From assembly GCA_965662355.1 (NCBI GenBank), contig CBFIHP010000024.1:1-64000 (forward strand): a DNA stretch of 64,000 nucleotides. Direction: 5' to 3'. The notes under the pieces were generated by a model. The model searched no databases and was not told where the DNA came from. It saw only the letters and a list, made by a program, of their open reading frames with translations. This DNA is from GCA-2683825 sp965662355 (lineage in GTDB: Bacteria > Planctomycetota > UBA1135 > GCA-002686595). A program made the position numbers and the translations under genes. This document shows, in pieces, positions 16,600 through 25,999 of the stretch (the first letter of the stretch is position 1; every line of letters starts with the position of its first letter).

Positions 16600-18306
16600 A
16601 TGAAGACGCTCGGTACTCGGCTCTGGCCGCTTCTCCTGACCCTCTCGCTGACCGCGAACGCCTCCGAGGAAGATCTGCGCACGCACTACGACGTGGGGGC
16701 ATACGACCTGCAGCTCGCGGTTCGACCGGACACGAAGACCCTGGAGGGTGTGGTTGCGATCACTGCCACCGTCACCGCGGGCACGCTGGAGAGCTTCGTC
16801 GTCGATCTGAACTCGCTCCACGAAGTGATTGGCGTGCGGGATGGTGTGGGTGGTTCGCTGGAGTTTCGTCATGCGGACGATGTACTCGCGATCCGGCTTG
16901 CCGCGCCCGTGGCCAAGGGCGCCGAGTTGACCGTGCGTGTGCACTACAAGGGTCAACCGAAGGGCGGCAACTTCGACGGTTTCCACTGGGAGCGCTCGGC
17001 CGCCGGCGAGCCCTGGATCAGCACTTCGTGCCAGGGGCTCGGCGCACACTACTGGTATCCGTGCAAGGCGAGCTTCTTCCACGCGGACGACAAACCCGAA
17101 CGCGTTTCCATGGCCATCACGTGCCCCGCGAAGCTATACGGTGTCAGCAACGGCAAGTTGCTGGGTATCGCGGAGGGTGGACCGGAGTGGTTCGACGTCG
17201 AAGATGCATCCGCCTGGAAGACCTATCGCTGGCGGCACGACTATCCGCTCGAGACGTACGCGGTCACCTTGAACGTCGGGCCTTACGTCGTCGTCGAGGA
17301 CCAGCTGGAACTGCCGGGCATCGACAAGCCGGTGCCCTACGCGTACTACGTGCTGCCCGAGAACGCCGAAAAGGCGGCTTTGCAATTCCAGGATGTTCCC
17401 GAGCTGTTGAAGATCTTCTCCGATGCCTTCGGTCCCTATCCCTTCCCGGAATCCAAGTTCGCCCTCGTCGAGACGAACTTCTGGGGCATGGAACACTCCA
17501 CCGCGGTCGCCTACGGCTCGAGCTATCCCGCGTGGCGCAAGGCCAATGGAGAGGCGGACCCTTACGAGGATCGCAACAAGTGGTTCGACTTCATCCTCGT
17601 GCATGAGGTCGCCCACGAGTGGTGGGGGAACGCGGTTTCCGCACAGGACTGGGGACATTTCTGGATCCACGAAGGGCTCGCTTCGTACGCCGAGGGCGTG
17701 TATGTCGAGATGACGCAGGGACGTAAGGCCGCGGATGCGTACTTCCAGGAGGTGGGCCGACGGGTTCCTGGAAATCGGGGGCGTCTCTATCGCAGAGACC
17801 ACCTCGATTCGAAGAGCGCGTACGACGTCTTGATGTACGACAAGGGCTCGGTGGTGATGCACGCCGTGCGCCACTACATCGACAACGATCCAACGTGGTG
17901 GCGTGTCTTGAGGGGCTTCCAGGCAGAGTTCCGCTATGGCAATGCCACGACCGAGCACTTCCGCGATGTGCTGATCAAGGAAACCCGGCGTGACTGGGGG
18001 CGTTTCGTCCGGGAGTGGATTTATGGTGAGGGCACGCCCGCGCTCACGATCCGTTTCCTGACCAGCGAGGAGGGCACCTATTGCGAGGTCGAGAACGTCC
18101 GTGGCCAGTTCCTGGTCCCGCTCGATCTCACCTGGACCGAGGGCCGACCGCGGCGGGTTCGCTTCTGGGTCGAGCCCGGTGTTCACCAGTTCCGGATACC
18201 CTGCGCCTCTCGCCCCGCGGATCTGCGTCCGATATGGCTCGAACGTCTTCCGGGGGACCATACGGTCGAAAAGAGCCGCGAAAACGGGCAAAACGACGAC
18301 CGCTAA
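16600..18306 (+). CDS. secreted M1-family zinc metallopeptidase
   Basis: 568 residues from ATG 16600 with a signal peptide (to about residue 22). An N-terminal beta domain (YDLQLAVRPDTKTLEGVV) precedes the catalytic domain. The zinc site is HEVAHEWWGN with His335, Glu336 and His339, and the third ligand Glu358 lies in HEGLASYAEG, the exact HExxH-x18-E spacing. The exopeptidase-type GxMEN motif is replaced by WGMEHST, as in several bacterial M1 relatives. The family releases N-terminal residues from peptides; export suggests peptide scavenging outside the cytoplasm. It lies 38 nt after the DegT-fold gene. Confidence 0.93.
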   Translation: MKTLGTRLWPLLLTLSLTANASEEDLRTHYDVGAYDLQLAVRPDTKTLEGVVAITATVTAGTLESFVVDLNSLHEVIGVRDGVGGSLEFRHADDVLAIRLAAPVAKGAELTVRVHYKGQPKGGNFDGFHWERSAAGEPWISTSCQGLGAHYWYPCKASFFHADDKPERVSMAITCPAKLYGVSNGKLLGIAEGGPEWFDVEDASAWKTYRWRHDYPLETYAVTLNVGPYVVVEDQLELPGIDKPVPYAYYVLPENAEKAALQFQDVPELLKIFSDAFGPYPFPESKFALVETNFWGMEHSTAVAYGSSYPAWRKANGEADPYEDRNKWFDFILVHEVAHEWWGNAVSAQDWGHFWIHEGLASYAEGVYVEMTQGRKAADAYFQEVGRRVPGNRGRLYRRDHLDSKSAYDVLMYDKGSVVMHAVRHYIDNDPTWWRVLRGFQAEFRYGNATTEHFRDVLIKETRRDWGRFVREWIYGEGTPALTIRFLTSEEGTYCEVENVRGQFLVPLDLTWTEGRPRRVRFWVEPGVHQFRIPCASRPADLRPIWLERLPGDHTVEKSRENGQNDDR

Positions 18307-18467
18307 GTCCTTTTCGGGCCCGGAGAAGGGGACGAAATGCGCATTTTTGTCGGCGCACCCTTGATGAGGGAATCGGAATCCCTATCTCCGTATCTGACAA
18401 GGACCTCCGAATTTGCTTTGCGCGTGGATTGGCCACGGGCGAGCCCACCGATTCCTAGTTGCGCCCC

Positions 18468-20768
18468 ATGTATCCCTCACCGTGCGTCCGCCCGCTTGCT
18501 GCCCTCTCCCTGTGCCTCCTCTTCGCCGCCTGTAGCGGCGGCGGTGGGGATGGGGGACTGGGGTCCCAGAATCCCATAACCCCGCCCCCGGGGAGCGTCT
18601 CACCGCCGTACACCACCGGTCTGCTCGCTGCTTCGGCGGCGTCCGAGATGGTCTTTCTCCACTGGAAGCTGCCGAGCGCGGGATTCGAGGCGGCGCTCTA
18701 CATGAGCGAGGGCGCGGCCCAGCTCTATGACACGGCCCCGATCGTCGAGGGGATTGCCGGCAGCGGAATGGAGTTCGCCGGTTTGCTCGACGGCACGACC
18801 TACTTCTTCGGTCTCGGCGTGCGCGAGATAGGGGCGATGGACTATGTGCGCGCGGGCGTCGTGCTGCGCGCGCGTCCGGGCCAGCCGTACTACGTCGATG
18901 CTGACGCCGATCCCGACCTGGCTGACGGCATGGGACCGGGCACGGCCTTTGTCGATCTTGCAGCCGCCCTCGTCCAAGCCCAGCAAGACGGAATCGGGAA
19001 CGTCCTGGTCAAGTCGGGCACGTACGCCGCTCACGAGCTGGAGGTGGACGTGAACGTCCACATCTACGGTGGTTTCGACGACACCTTCCAGCTCTCGAAT
19101 CGCGATCCCCAGGACGTGGCGCAGCAAACCCTGGTCGTGGGGGGAGACGGCGCCGTGGCCTTCAACCTGCGTACCGTCGGCACCTTGGTCGAACCCGCCA
19201 TTCTCGACGGCTTGTCGATCCGCAGTACCGGCGCCGGCCTCGTGGGCATCGAGATCGATGGCATCGAGGCCGAGCTTCGTTGTCTCTCGATCGGCAACTT
19301 TCGCCACCACGGCATCCGCATCCGCAACTCATCCATCACCGAAGAGCTCGATGTTCAGATTTCTGACTCGATGGTGAGCGGCAACGGAACCGATGGACTG
19401 TCCCTCGCTGGAGCCTTCGACTTGCGTGTGTACGGCTGCTCCTTCAATAGCAACGGTCAGGAAGGCCTCGAATGCAACGCGATCCAGGGCATCGGGTTCA
19501 AGCGTTCGAGGGTTCTCATCGAGGGTAGCCGCTTCTTCGGAAACGGCACGGATGGGCTCGACATCGATCTGGCTGCCGTGGATCCGCCGAACGGTCCTTC
19601 CGGGTTCGACGTCGATATCCGCGGTTGTCGCTTCGAGCGCAACGGCGTCAACGGACTCGTCGTCGATCATGACTTCGAGGCAGTTCAAGGTTACGACGCC
19701 AACATCATCGTGCGCGAAAGCGTCGCCCGCGCGAACCGTGGACGCGGCATGAGCATCGATTCCGATGGTGTAGGCTCGACGCTGATCCATCGCTCGCTCG
19801 CAACGGCGAACGGCCAAGAAGGCTTCTTCGTGCAATCCGAGGGCATCACCGGGTTCGCGATTCTCTCGGCCTCCGCAGCCACAGCCAACCAGGGAGCGGG
19901 CGCGCGATCCGCGGGTGGAGCCAAGCCCATCCTCGCGACGCATTGCGTATTCGCGGGCAACCTCGTCGGCGGGTTACACAACAACGTCGTGGAAGGTACG
20001 TCGGCCTCCAGCATCGCCTACCTGCAACGCGAACCCTGGTATCAGGTGCGCACGGCAGGCACGGTCGAGGTGAACCAGACCACCCTCAGCACCTTTGTCG
20101 AGGTGCCGGAGTTCTTCACCCGAGCCATCGGCCATGACGGCAACCGCATTCGAGTCGAGGATCCCTCGGGAATCGCCCCTGGATCCGTACTCGAGTTGGC
20201 CGACGACGGTATCGAGTACATCGTCATCAACGTTTTCAACGGCGAGGTTTCGTTGAGCCCCGAACCGCCCCCGCTGACCTTACCGGCCACCGTGGCGATC
20301 CACCCGCCGGGGTTGGGCGTGGACGAGGACTATCGACTCCCCGTGGGCTCGCCGGCCCGCGATGCGGGGCTCTTTGAGCCGATGGCAGACTCCGTCGATG
20401 CGGGTATCTTCAGCTCGCCCGACCCGGGTGATCCCGGAGTCGGCGTCGAAGTGGCCTCGGAGCTCTTCTATCCCACCGATACCGTTCCCTCGCTATCCGG
20501 TGGCCTGCCTCGCAACGCGGCTCTAGAGATCAAGTTCAACCGCGAGGTGGCGTCCAGTGCGGTGCTGCTCGGCCGGGTCCGGGCCGTAACAGCCGATGGA
20601 ACCGAGATTCTCGCGGGGCTGATGTCGGTCGGGGACGAGCTGATCCTGATCCCGCCCGATGGCGATTGGGGGCCGCGGAACTTCGTGGTCGAGTTGCACG
20701 TGGGCCTCGCGGCCGGCGATGGTGCGACGCTCACGACGCCGATGACTCTTCCGATTCGGGTTCGCTGA
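18468..20768 (+). CDS. large right-handed beta-helix lipoprotein with FN3-like and Ig-like ends
   Basis: 766 residues from ATG 18468 with a lipoprotein leader ending in LLFAACSGG. An FN3-like domain (about 45-130; MVFLHWKLP, GTTYFFGLGVRE) is followed by a YYVDADADPD start typical of bacterial parallel beta-helix proteins. About 350 residues of beta-helix rungs with repeated N-G-x-D/E-G-L and asparagine ladders come next (SGNGTDGLSLAG, NSNGQEGLECN, FGNGTDGLDIDL). The C-terminal ~90 residues (LPRNAALEIKFNREV, ELILIPPDGDW) look like a bacterial Ig-like (SbsA-type) domain. Surface display is likely; no lyase active site is visible. A carbohydrate-binding or structural role is a guess from the fold. 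Confidence 0.82.
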   Translation: MYPSPCVRPLAALSLCLLFAACSGGGGDGGLGSQNPITPPPGSVSPPYTTGLLAASAASEMVFLHWKLPSAGFEAALYMSEGAAQLYDTAPIVEGIAGSGMEFAGLLDGTTYFFGLGVREIGAMDYVRAGVVLRARPGQPYYVDADADPDLADGMGPGTAFVDLAAALVQAQQDGIGNVLVKSGTYAAHELEVDVNVHIYGGFDDTFQLSNRDPQDVAQQTLVVGGDGAVAFNLRTVGTLVEPAILDGLSIRSTGAGLVGIEIDGIEAELRCLSIGNFRHHGIRIRNSSITEELDVQISDSMVSGNGTDGLSLAGAFDLRVYGCSFNSNGQEGLECNAIQGIGFKRSRVLIEGSRFFGNGTDGLDIDLAAVDPPNGPSGFDVDIRGCRFERNGVNGLVVDHDFEAVQGYDANIIVRESVARANRGRGMSIDSDGVGSTLIHRSLATANGQEGFFVQSEGITGFAILSASAATANQGAGARSAGGAKPILATHCVFAGNLVGGLHNNVVEGTSASSIAYLQREPWYQVRTAGTVEVNQTTLSTFVEVPEFFTRAIGHDGNRIRVEDPSGIAPGSVLELADDGIEYIVINVFNGEVSLSPEPPPLTLPATVAIHPPGLGVDEDYRLPVGSPARDAGLFEPMADSVDAGIFSSPDPGDPGVGVEVASELFYPTDTVPSLSGGLPRNAALEIKFNREVASSAVLLGRVRAVTADGTEILAGLMSVGDELILIPPDGDWGPRNFVVELHVGLAAGDGATLTTPMTLPIRVR

Positions 20769-20792
20769 TCTCCGTTCCGCTGCTGCTTCGGG

Positions 20793-21737
20793 CTACGGTT
20801 TCCTGAGGAGCGACTCCGCGAGATCCGCTACGTCCTCCGCGCACGCGTGGGACAGTGTGATCCCGCAGCCTCCGTGGCCGTAGTTGTGGATCACAAGACG
20901 TTCGCCAAGGCGTTCCGCTTCGAGTCGGACCGTGCTGCGGCCCGGTCGTAGTCCCACGCGGGTTTCGAGGACCTCGACGTCCATGAGCGTAGGTTCCACG
21001 CTCGTGCAACGCTCGACGATGCGCGGAACCTCGTCGGGATCGGGTTCGAGGGACCACTCACCGTGGTCCTTCGTGCCGCCCAGGATCAAGTCGTCGCTGC
21101 GCACGACCACGTATCCGAAACTGCCGTCCGAGCGTTCGAACACACAAGAGCGCCCGACATCCGCGCGGGCCGTGCGGACGACCTGGCCGCGGATCGGATA
21201 GAGCTCCGCATCGTTCGACAGCTCTCGCGCGCCGAGGCCGGTGCATTGAACGACGATGCGATGGGCCTCGGTCTCCTCGAGTGATGTGACCTCGCGTACA
21301 TCGATGACCCCACCCATGCGCTCGATCTCACCCACGAGCCAGGGCAAGTACTTCGGCGTCTCGATGACTGGAATGTGCATGCTCCAGGCATGGGCGAAGC
21401 CATCCTCGGTGTTCGTCCGTGTCGCGAAGCCCTCGACGTGTCGGGTCCATTCCGGCAGGGGACGATCCTCGTCCGCGAGGTCATCACAACGCTGGAAGCG
21501 TATTCCGGTGCGCGGATCTCTCGCGAGTTCCGTGAACGTTCGCAGCGAGCGCAGGCTCCAGGCGGTGACCTGGTCGAGGGGCTGGGCTTCGAAGGGATAC
21601 CAGATTGCGGCGGCGACCCCCGAGGTGGTCGCCAGAGGCTCATCACGGGTCCATATGCGAACCAGGTGCCCACGCTTCGCCAGCTGCCAGGCGCTCGTCA
21701 GACCGGAGATGCCGGCTCCAAGAACGAGGATCTCCAT
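20793..21737 (-). CDS. FAD-dependent D-amino-acid oxidase family protein
   Basis: 314 residues from ATG 21737. The N-terminal FAD-binding motif is ILVLGAGISGLTSAWQLAKRG. Family marks follow: SGVAAAIWYPFEA, VQCTGLGARELSND, YPIRGQVVRTA, GGTKDHGEWSLEPD, GLRPGRSTVRLE and the C-terminal HNYGHGGCGITLSHACA. This is the DAAO/DASOX layout, so oxidative deamination of a D-amino acid with H2O2 release is the likely reaction; the substrate is not predictable here. No signal peptide. It converges on the beta-helix gene, with the two stops 24 nt apart. Confidence 0.92.
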   Translation of the reverse strand: MEILVLGAGISGLTSAWQLAKRGHLVRIWTRDEPLATTSGVAAAIWYPFEAQPLDQVTAWSLRSLRTFTELARDPRTGIRFQRCDDLADEDRPLPEWTRHVEGFATRTNTEDGFAHAWSMHIPVIETPKYLPWLVGEIERMGGVIDVREVTSLEETEAHRIVVQCTGLGARELSNDAELYPIRGQVVRTARADVGRSCVFERSDGSFGYVVVRSDDLILGGTKDHGEWSLEPDPDEVPRIVERCTSVEPTLMDVEVLETRVGLRPGRSTVRLEAERLGERLVIHNYGHGGCGITLSHACAEDVADLAESLLRKP

Positions 21738-21903
21738 GGGGGAGATTCTACGACCGTGTGGATCCACCCGAGCACAGCCCCTGGGTTTGAAGGATTGTGG
21801 CCAAGAAAAGCACCCGCCCCGGCGTTGGTGGCGGGCGTAGGCGTTCTATCCTCTGGATGCCGAATCGTTCACGCCCGCACATTGGCTCACGAAGGTAGCT
21901 CCC

Positions 21904-23562
21904 ATGTTGCTTCTTGCCCTTTCCACGCTCGCCCTCTCCGCGTCACTCGGCGCCAACGCTCAGGATCGAAAGGAACCGCGTCCTGTCGAATCGACGATCG
22001 ACGAGGTGACGATCTACGGCGGTTCGGCCTCCGTTCGGCGCAAAGCCGTCGCCCCAGCGGGGGATGGCAAGCTGGTCCTTCAGGGGCTGCCCTTTGACCT
22101 GGATTCGGCCAGCGTTCGCGTCCGCACCGAAGGGGGAGAAATCGTCGGCGTCGAGGTACGTGATCGTGTACAGGAAAACGTAGTCGATCCGCGCTCCAAG
22201 GCCTTGCGCGAGGAGATCCGGGCGCTCGAACGCACGCTGGAGGGCCTCGACGACGATGGCAAACTGGCCGAGACGATGCGCGAGCACTTCGCGCGGCTCT
22301 TGCTCGAAGTGGAACGCAACCAACGAGGCGAGGTCAGGGAAGGACGTGTCGACACGGAGGCCTGGGAGAAGAACTACGAGTACCTGCGCGGCAAGTTGCG
22401 TGCGGTGATGGCCGAGCGCCGCGGGATCGGACACGAGATCGAAAGCCTGCGCATACGGCTGAACGACATGCGCCTCGAGCTCGGCCGCTTCGAAGGCCCT
22501 GGAAATAAAGGCGGCGTGCGGCTCAAGGACGTGATCGTCGACATGATCGATCTCGAGGGCCAGGGCGGTCTGCTCGAGGTGGAGTACGTGGTCAACAACG
22601 CCGGGTGGCAGCCGTACTACGACCTGCGCGCCAAGAAGGATCTCTCGAAGGTCGAGCTGGCGTATCGTGCACGCGTCTGGCAACGCAGTGGCGAGGACTG
22701 GAGCGATACCAGCATCGTCTTGTCGACGGCCCAACCCCAGCGCGGTGCCCAGGGGCCCGACCCGCGTCCGATCTGGCTCTCGCTGACCAATCCCTCAGCT
22801 CCCAAGCGCAAGGCTAAGGCCCTGGAAGGCCTGGGATACAGCGTCGGCGCCGCCGCGGCCCCGCCGATGGAGGCGCGGCGGGCCGTTTTCGCGGAGGTTT
22901 CCTCGGAGGGCCTCTCCGCGCGCTTCCGCCTCCCGCGCCGTGAGACGATCGAATCGCGAAACGAGCCCACGACCGTGCTGATCGGCCGGAGCGATCTCGA
23001 ACTGAGTCCGGAACACTACGTCGTGCCGGCCCTCGACCTGACGGTCTGGTTGCGCGCCAAGGCGAAGAACGAGAGCCCCTGGGTGATGTTGCCCGGTCAG
23101 GCCGCCGTTTACTTCGGAGCGGACTTCGTCGGGCATGCGCAGCTCGAGGCGGTGCAGGTCGATCAGGAATTCACCCTGCACCTGGGGGCCGATCCCGGTC
23201 TGATCGTGCAGCGCACCCTGCTCGAGGGAATGCGCGAGGGGTCGGGCCTCTTCTCGTCGAAAGCGACGCTCAGCGAAGCCTGGCGCATCGAGGTCGAGAA
23301 CGCGGGTGCCTTTAGTGCCAACCGGGATGGAACGGTCGAGTTGATCGTTCACGAGGTGCTCCCGCGAGCGCAGGACGATCGCATCCAGGTGAACCTGAAG
23401 GAAACCCAGCCGAAGCTCGCGACCAGTGAACGCTGGAAGAAGGAGAGCGAGGAGAAGGGGGTCTTGACCTGGCTCCTGCGCATCGCGCCCAAGACCAAGA
23501 AGACGATCCAGTTCCGGACCGAGATCGACTATCCGGAGAAGATGAAGCTGATCCGGCGTTGA
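21904..23562 (+). CDS. secreted DUF4139/DUF4140 (mucoidy inhibitor A-like) protein
   Basis: 552 residues from ATG 21904 with a signal peptide cleaved near ANAQ. The N-terminal DUF4140 part (VTIYGGSASVRRKAVAPAG, LVLQGLPFDLD) is followed by a long coiled-coil (about residues 95-195). Then comes the DUF4139 beta-rich domain (LEVEYVVNNAGWQPYYDLRA, YRARVWQRSGEDWSDTSIVL, STAQPQ). The C-terminus has the usual ENAGAFSANRDGTVELIVHEVLP and lysine-rich end. The family is exported and of unknown biochemical role. The HEAT-VWA gene starts 46 nt downstream on the same strand, so the two may form a unit. Confidence 0.9.
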   Translation: MLLLALSTLALSASLGANAQDRKEPRPVESTIDEVTIYGGSASVRRKAVAPAGDGKLVLQGLPFDLDSASVRVRTEGGEIVGVEVRDRVQENVVDPRSKALREEIRALERTLEGLDDDGKLAETMREHFARLLLEVERNQRGEVREGRVDTEAWEKNYEYLRGKLRAVMAERRGIGHEIESLRIRLNDMRLELGRFEGPGNKGGVRLKDVIVDMIDLEGQGGLLEVEYVVNNAGWQPYYDLRAKKDLSKVELAYRARVWQRSGEDWSDTSIVLSTAQPQRGAQGPDPRPIWLSLTNPSAPKRKAKALEGLGYSVGAAAAPPMEARRAVFAEVSSEGLSARFRLPRRETIESRNEPTTVLIGRSDLELSPEHYVVPALDLTVWLRAKAKNESPWVMLPGQAAVYFGADFVGHAQLEAVQVDQEFTLHLGADPGLIVQRTLLEGMREGSGLFSSKATLSEAWRIEVENAGAFSANRDGTVELIVHEVLPRAQDDRIQVNLKETQPKLATSERWKKESEEKGVLTWLLRIAPKTKKTIQFRTEIDYPEKMKLIRR

Positions 23563-23608
23563 GGCGGGACTTTTCCTGAAACCGAGGAGCAGGCCGTGAG
23601 TCAGGGGG

Positions 23609-25183
23609 GTGGTGGCAAGCTTCCGCTCCTTACCTGTTCTCTCTCTGCCGGGCCGTCCTCGCTTGCGATGGGCGGTCCGGCTCTTGTGCTGGGTCCTTTT
23701 CACCTCGGGCCATGCTGGCGATTTCGATGAGCTGAAGGCCCAGCTGCGCCTGCGCGACAAGTGGGAACGCAAGAGTGCCGTCGAAGGCCTTGCGCGTCTA
23801 GGGACGCCGCGGGCCTGGGAACTCGTGATCGAAGCCTTGCAGGATGAACGCGGCGAAGTGTCCGACACGGCGCAGTGGGTCCTCGGCGAGCTCACGGATC
23901 GGAAGCTCATCGCCAAGCTGGCGCGGCGTGATGGATTGACGTCGAAGGACCCGTGGATTCGGGAACGGACGACCGAACTCTTCGGGCGTCTTGTCGCGGC
24001 CAACGATATAGACCCCTTGCTCGGCCAGCTGGACGACCGCGAGGTGCGCGTGCGCCAGGCGGCACTCCTCGCCCTCGGCACCCGGATACGTGCCGGTCAA
24101 CTCGAAGGCGGGGACGCGAAACGGATTGCCAAGTACCTACGTGTGCGATACGCCTCGGACCGGGACCCCCACGTTCGAGGGCAGGCGCTGGCCGTCCTGT
24201 GTGCCTCCGGTGAAGCCGATGAGATGGAACGCTTCGACATCCTGCGCAAGTCCGCCCGCAATCGCGAGGCGGCCGTGCGGGCCGTGACTGCCACGCTCCT
24301 TCTGGACGTCGAGGACGATTCCCTGCACGAGGGAAGGTTCGTTCTCCTGGGCAAGCTCGTCGAGGACTCGGCTCGCGTGGTGAGAGCCAAGGCCATCGAG
24401 ACCTGCGCTCGGATTGCGTGCAAGCATGCCGCTGGACTGCTCATCGAGCGGATCGGGCACGAAGCGAATGCGCGCCTGCGGCGCCGCATCGTACAGCTCC
24501 TGCAGAAGATCTCGGGAACCAAGCACCGTGAGGACCCACGTCCCTGGCAGGCCTGGCTCCAGCGGCTTCCCGAGGACTGGAAAGGGCGCTATGTGGGCAA
24601 TTTTCGCCTCGACGTGGCCGGGAAGGACGCGCGGGGCAGGTTGCGCTCGGCGGTGACCCCGGCCTTGCCGGTTCTCTCGGACCGCCTCAGTTTTCTGATC
24701 GATCTGTCCGGTTCGATCTGGCAGGTACGCTCGGACGGCAAGACGAAGAAAGAGAAGGTCGACGAAAAACTACGTGAGGCCTTGGGGCGTTTGCCCGAGG
24801 ACGCCCGATTCAATGTCATCCCCTTCACCTCGCATCCGCTTCCTTGGAAGGAACGGCTAATGAAGGCGAATCGGCGCAACGTCGCCATGGCCTTGCGTTC
24901 TTTCGAAGACCTGCGCGAAAGTGGTAGCGGGAACATCTGGGACGCGATTCAGCTGGCTCTCCAGGATCCCGAAACCGACACCCTGATCCTCCTCACCGAC
25001 GGCGCGCCCACGGGCGGTCGTCGGCATCGGCTCGAGCTGATACTGCCGATGCTCTTGCACCAGAACGCGACCCGTGGCGTGACATTCGACGTGGTGTTGG
25101 TCGGCGCTTCGCGCAAGTTGGAGAACTACTGGCGAACACTTGCGGAAGGCTCGGGTGGAGCGCTCGTGTCGATCGAGCTGTAG
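23609..25183 (+). CDS. HEAT-repeat plus von Willebrand factor A protein
   Basis: 524 residues. The start is one of two adjacent GTG codons at 23609/23612 behind a G-rich ribosome site. A signal-like hydrophobic segment (about 20-35) is followed by HEAT repeats (about 40-300; RKSAVEGLARLGTPRAWELVIEAL, VRQAALLALGTRI). A VWA domain of about 180 residues follows. The metal site DLSGSIW is a complete DxSxS MIDAS motif, and LLTDGAPTGG supplies the later aspartate. HEAT + VWA proteins are common in planctomycetes and are thought to mediate protein contacts outside the cytoplasm. No enzyme function is evident. Confidence 0.85.
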   Translation: MVASFRSLPVLSLPGRPRLRWAVRLLCWVLFTSGHAGDFDELKAQLRLRDKWERKSAVEGLARLGTPRAWELVIEALQDERGEVSDTAQWVLGELTDRKLIAKLARRDGLTSKDPWIRERTTELFGRLVAANDIDPLLGQLDDREVRVRQAALLALGTRIRAGQLEGGDAKRIAKYLRVRYASDRDPHVRGQALAVLCASGEADEMERFDILRKSARNREAAVRAVTATLLLDVEDDSLHEGRFVLLGKLVEDSARVVRAKAIETCARIACKHAAGLLIERIGHEANARLRRRIVQLLQKISGTKHREDPRPWQAWLQRLPEDWKGRYVGNFRLDVAGKDARGRLRSAVTPALPVLSDRLSFLIDLSGSIWQVRSDGKTKKEKVDEKLREALGRLPEDARFNVIPFTSHPLPWKERLMKANRRNVAMALRSFEDLRESGSGNIWDAIQLALQDPETDTLILLTDGAPTGGRRHRLELILPMLLHQNATRGVTFDVVLVGASRKLENYWRTLAEGSGGALVSIEL

Positions 25184-25236
25184 CCGGACATGCTCTTGGC
25201 TTGCTCTCCCCGGGGGCCAGGCGTCAGGATAGGGGC

Positions 25237-25914
25237 ATGAACCGAGCCCTTTCCCGCGAGGCCGTTCGTGAGCTGGACCGAAGAGCGATCGAGGAGGTCG
25301 GTGTCCCGTCCCTCTTGCTCATGGAGAACGCCGGACGCGCCGTGGCCGACGAGGTCGCAAAGCACCTCGCGGGCGAGGGGTGCCTTTGCCTCTGTGGTCC
25401 AGGCAACAACGGTGGTGACGGCCTCGTGATCGCACGTACGCTCTGGAATCGGGGGTGCGAAGTCCGGGCGGTCTTTCTCGGGGATGAAGAGCGCTTGGAA
25501 CGCTGCAGCGTGGACGTGCAGACGAATGCGCGACTCTGGCGCGCCCTCGGGAAGGAGCTCGAGCTCGTCGCACCGGACGACGGGGTCGGGCACCTGCGCG
25601 AGGCACTCGGCGGATGGAGGCCGGATGTGATCGTCGACGCGCTGTTCGGAACGGGGTTGTCGCGATCGTTGTTGGCACCCTGGGCCGACATCGTGAACGC
25701 TGTCAACCAGAGCGAAGTGTCGGTCGTTGCCGTCGACTTGCCCAGCGGTTTGGATGCGGACACGGGGCTCGTCCTGGGCGCCGCGGTACGCGCCAAGGCG
25801 ACCGTCAGCTTCGTGGCGCCGAAGCTCGGCTTTACCCTCGGTGCCGGGCCTGAGTACTGCGGCACCATCCACGTGGCCGAGATCGGGATCCCGCGTTTTC
25901 TCTATGAGTCATGA
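25237..25914 (+). CDS. nnrE: NAD(P)H-hydrate epimerase (stand-alone YjeF N-domain)
   Basis: 225 residues from ATG 25237, with AGGATAGGGG just upstream. The sequence is a YjeF N-terminal domain only: SREAVRELDRRAIEEVGVP, LLMENAGRAVADEV, CGPGNNGGDGLVIAR, VDALFGTGLSR, VVAVDLPSGLDADTG, and KLGFTLGAGPEYCG. It interconverts R and S hydrates of NAD(P)H so that the dehydratase NnrD can repair them. The usual fused kinase-like dehydratase domain is absent and is not nearby, so it should be encoded elsewhere. It follows the VWA gene by 53 nt. Confidence 0.93.
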   Translation: MNRALSREAVRELDRRAIEEVGVPSLLLMENAGRAVADEVAKHLAGEGCLCLCGPGNNGGDGLVIARTLWNRGCEVRAVFLGDEERLERCSVDVQTNARLWRALGKELELVAPDDGVGHLREALGGWRPDVIVDALFGTGLSRSLLAPWADIVNAVNQSEVSVVAVDLPSGLDADTGLVLGAAVRAKATVSFVAPKLGFTLGAGPEYCGTIHVAEIGIPRFLYES

Positions 25915-25999
25915 GTCGTCGTAGCTAGCGACTTCTTGGCGCGCAAGAATCAGGGCCCCATCGCCTTTGGGGAGGGCCGTAGGCCCGTTGGGCCGACAG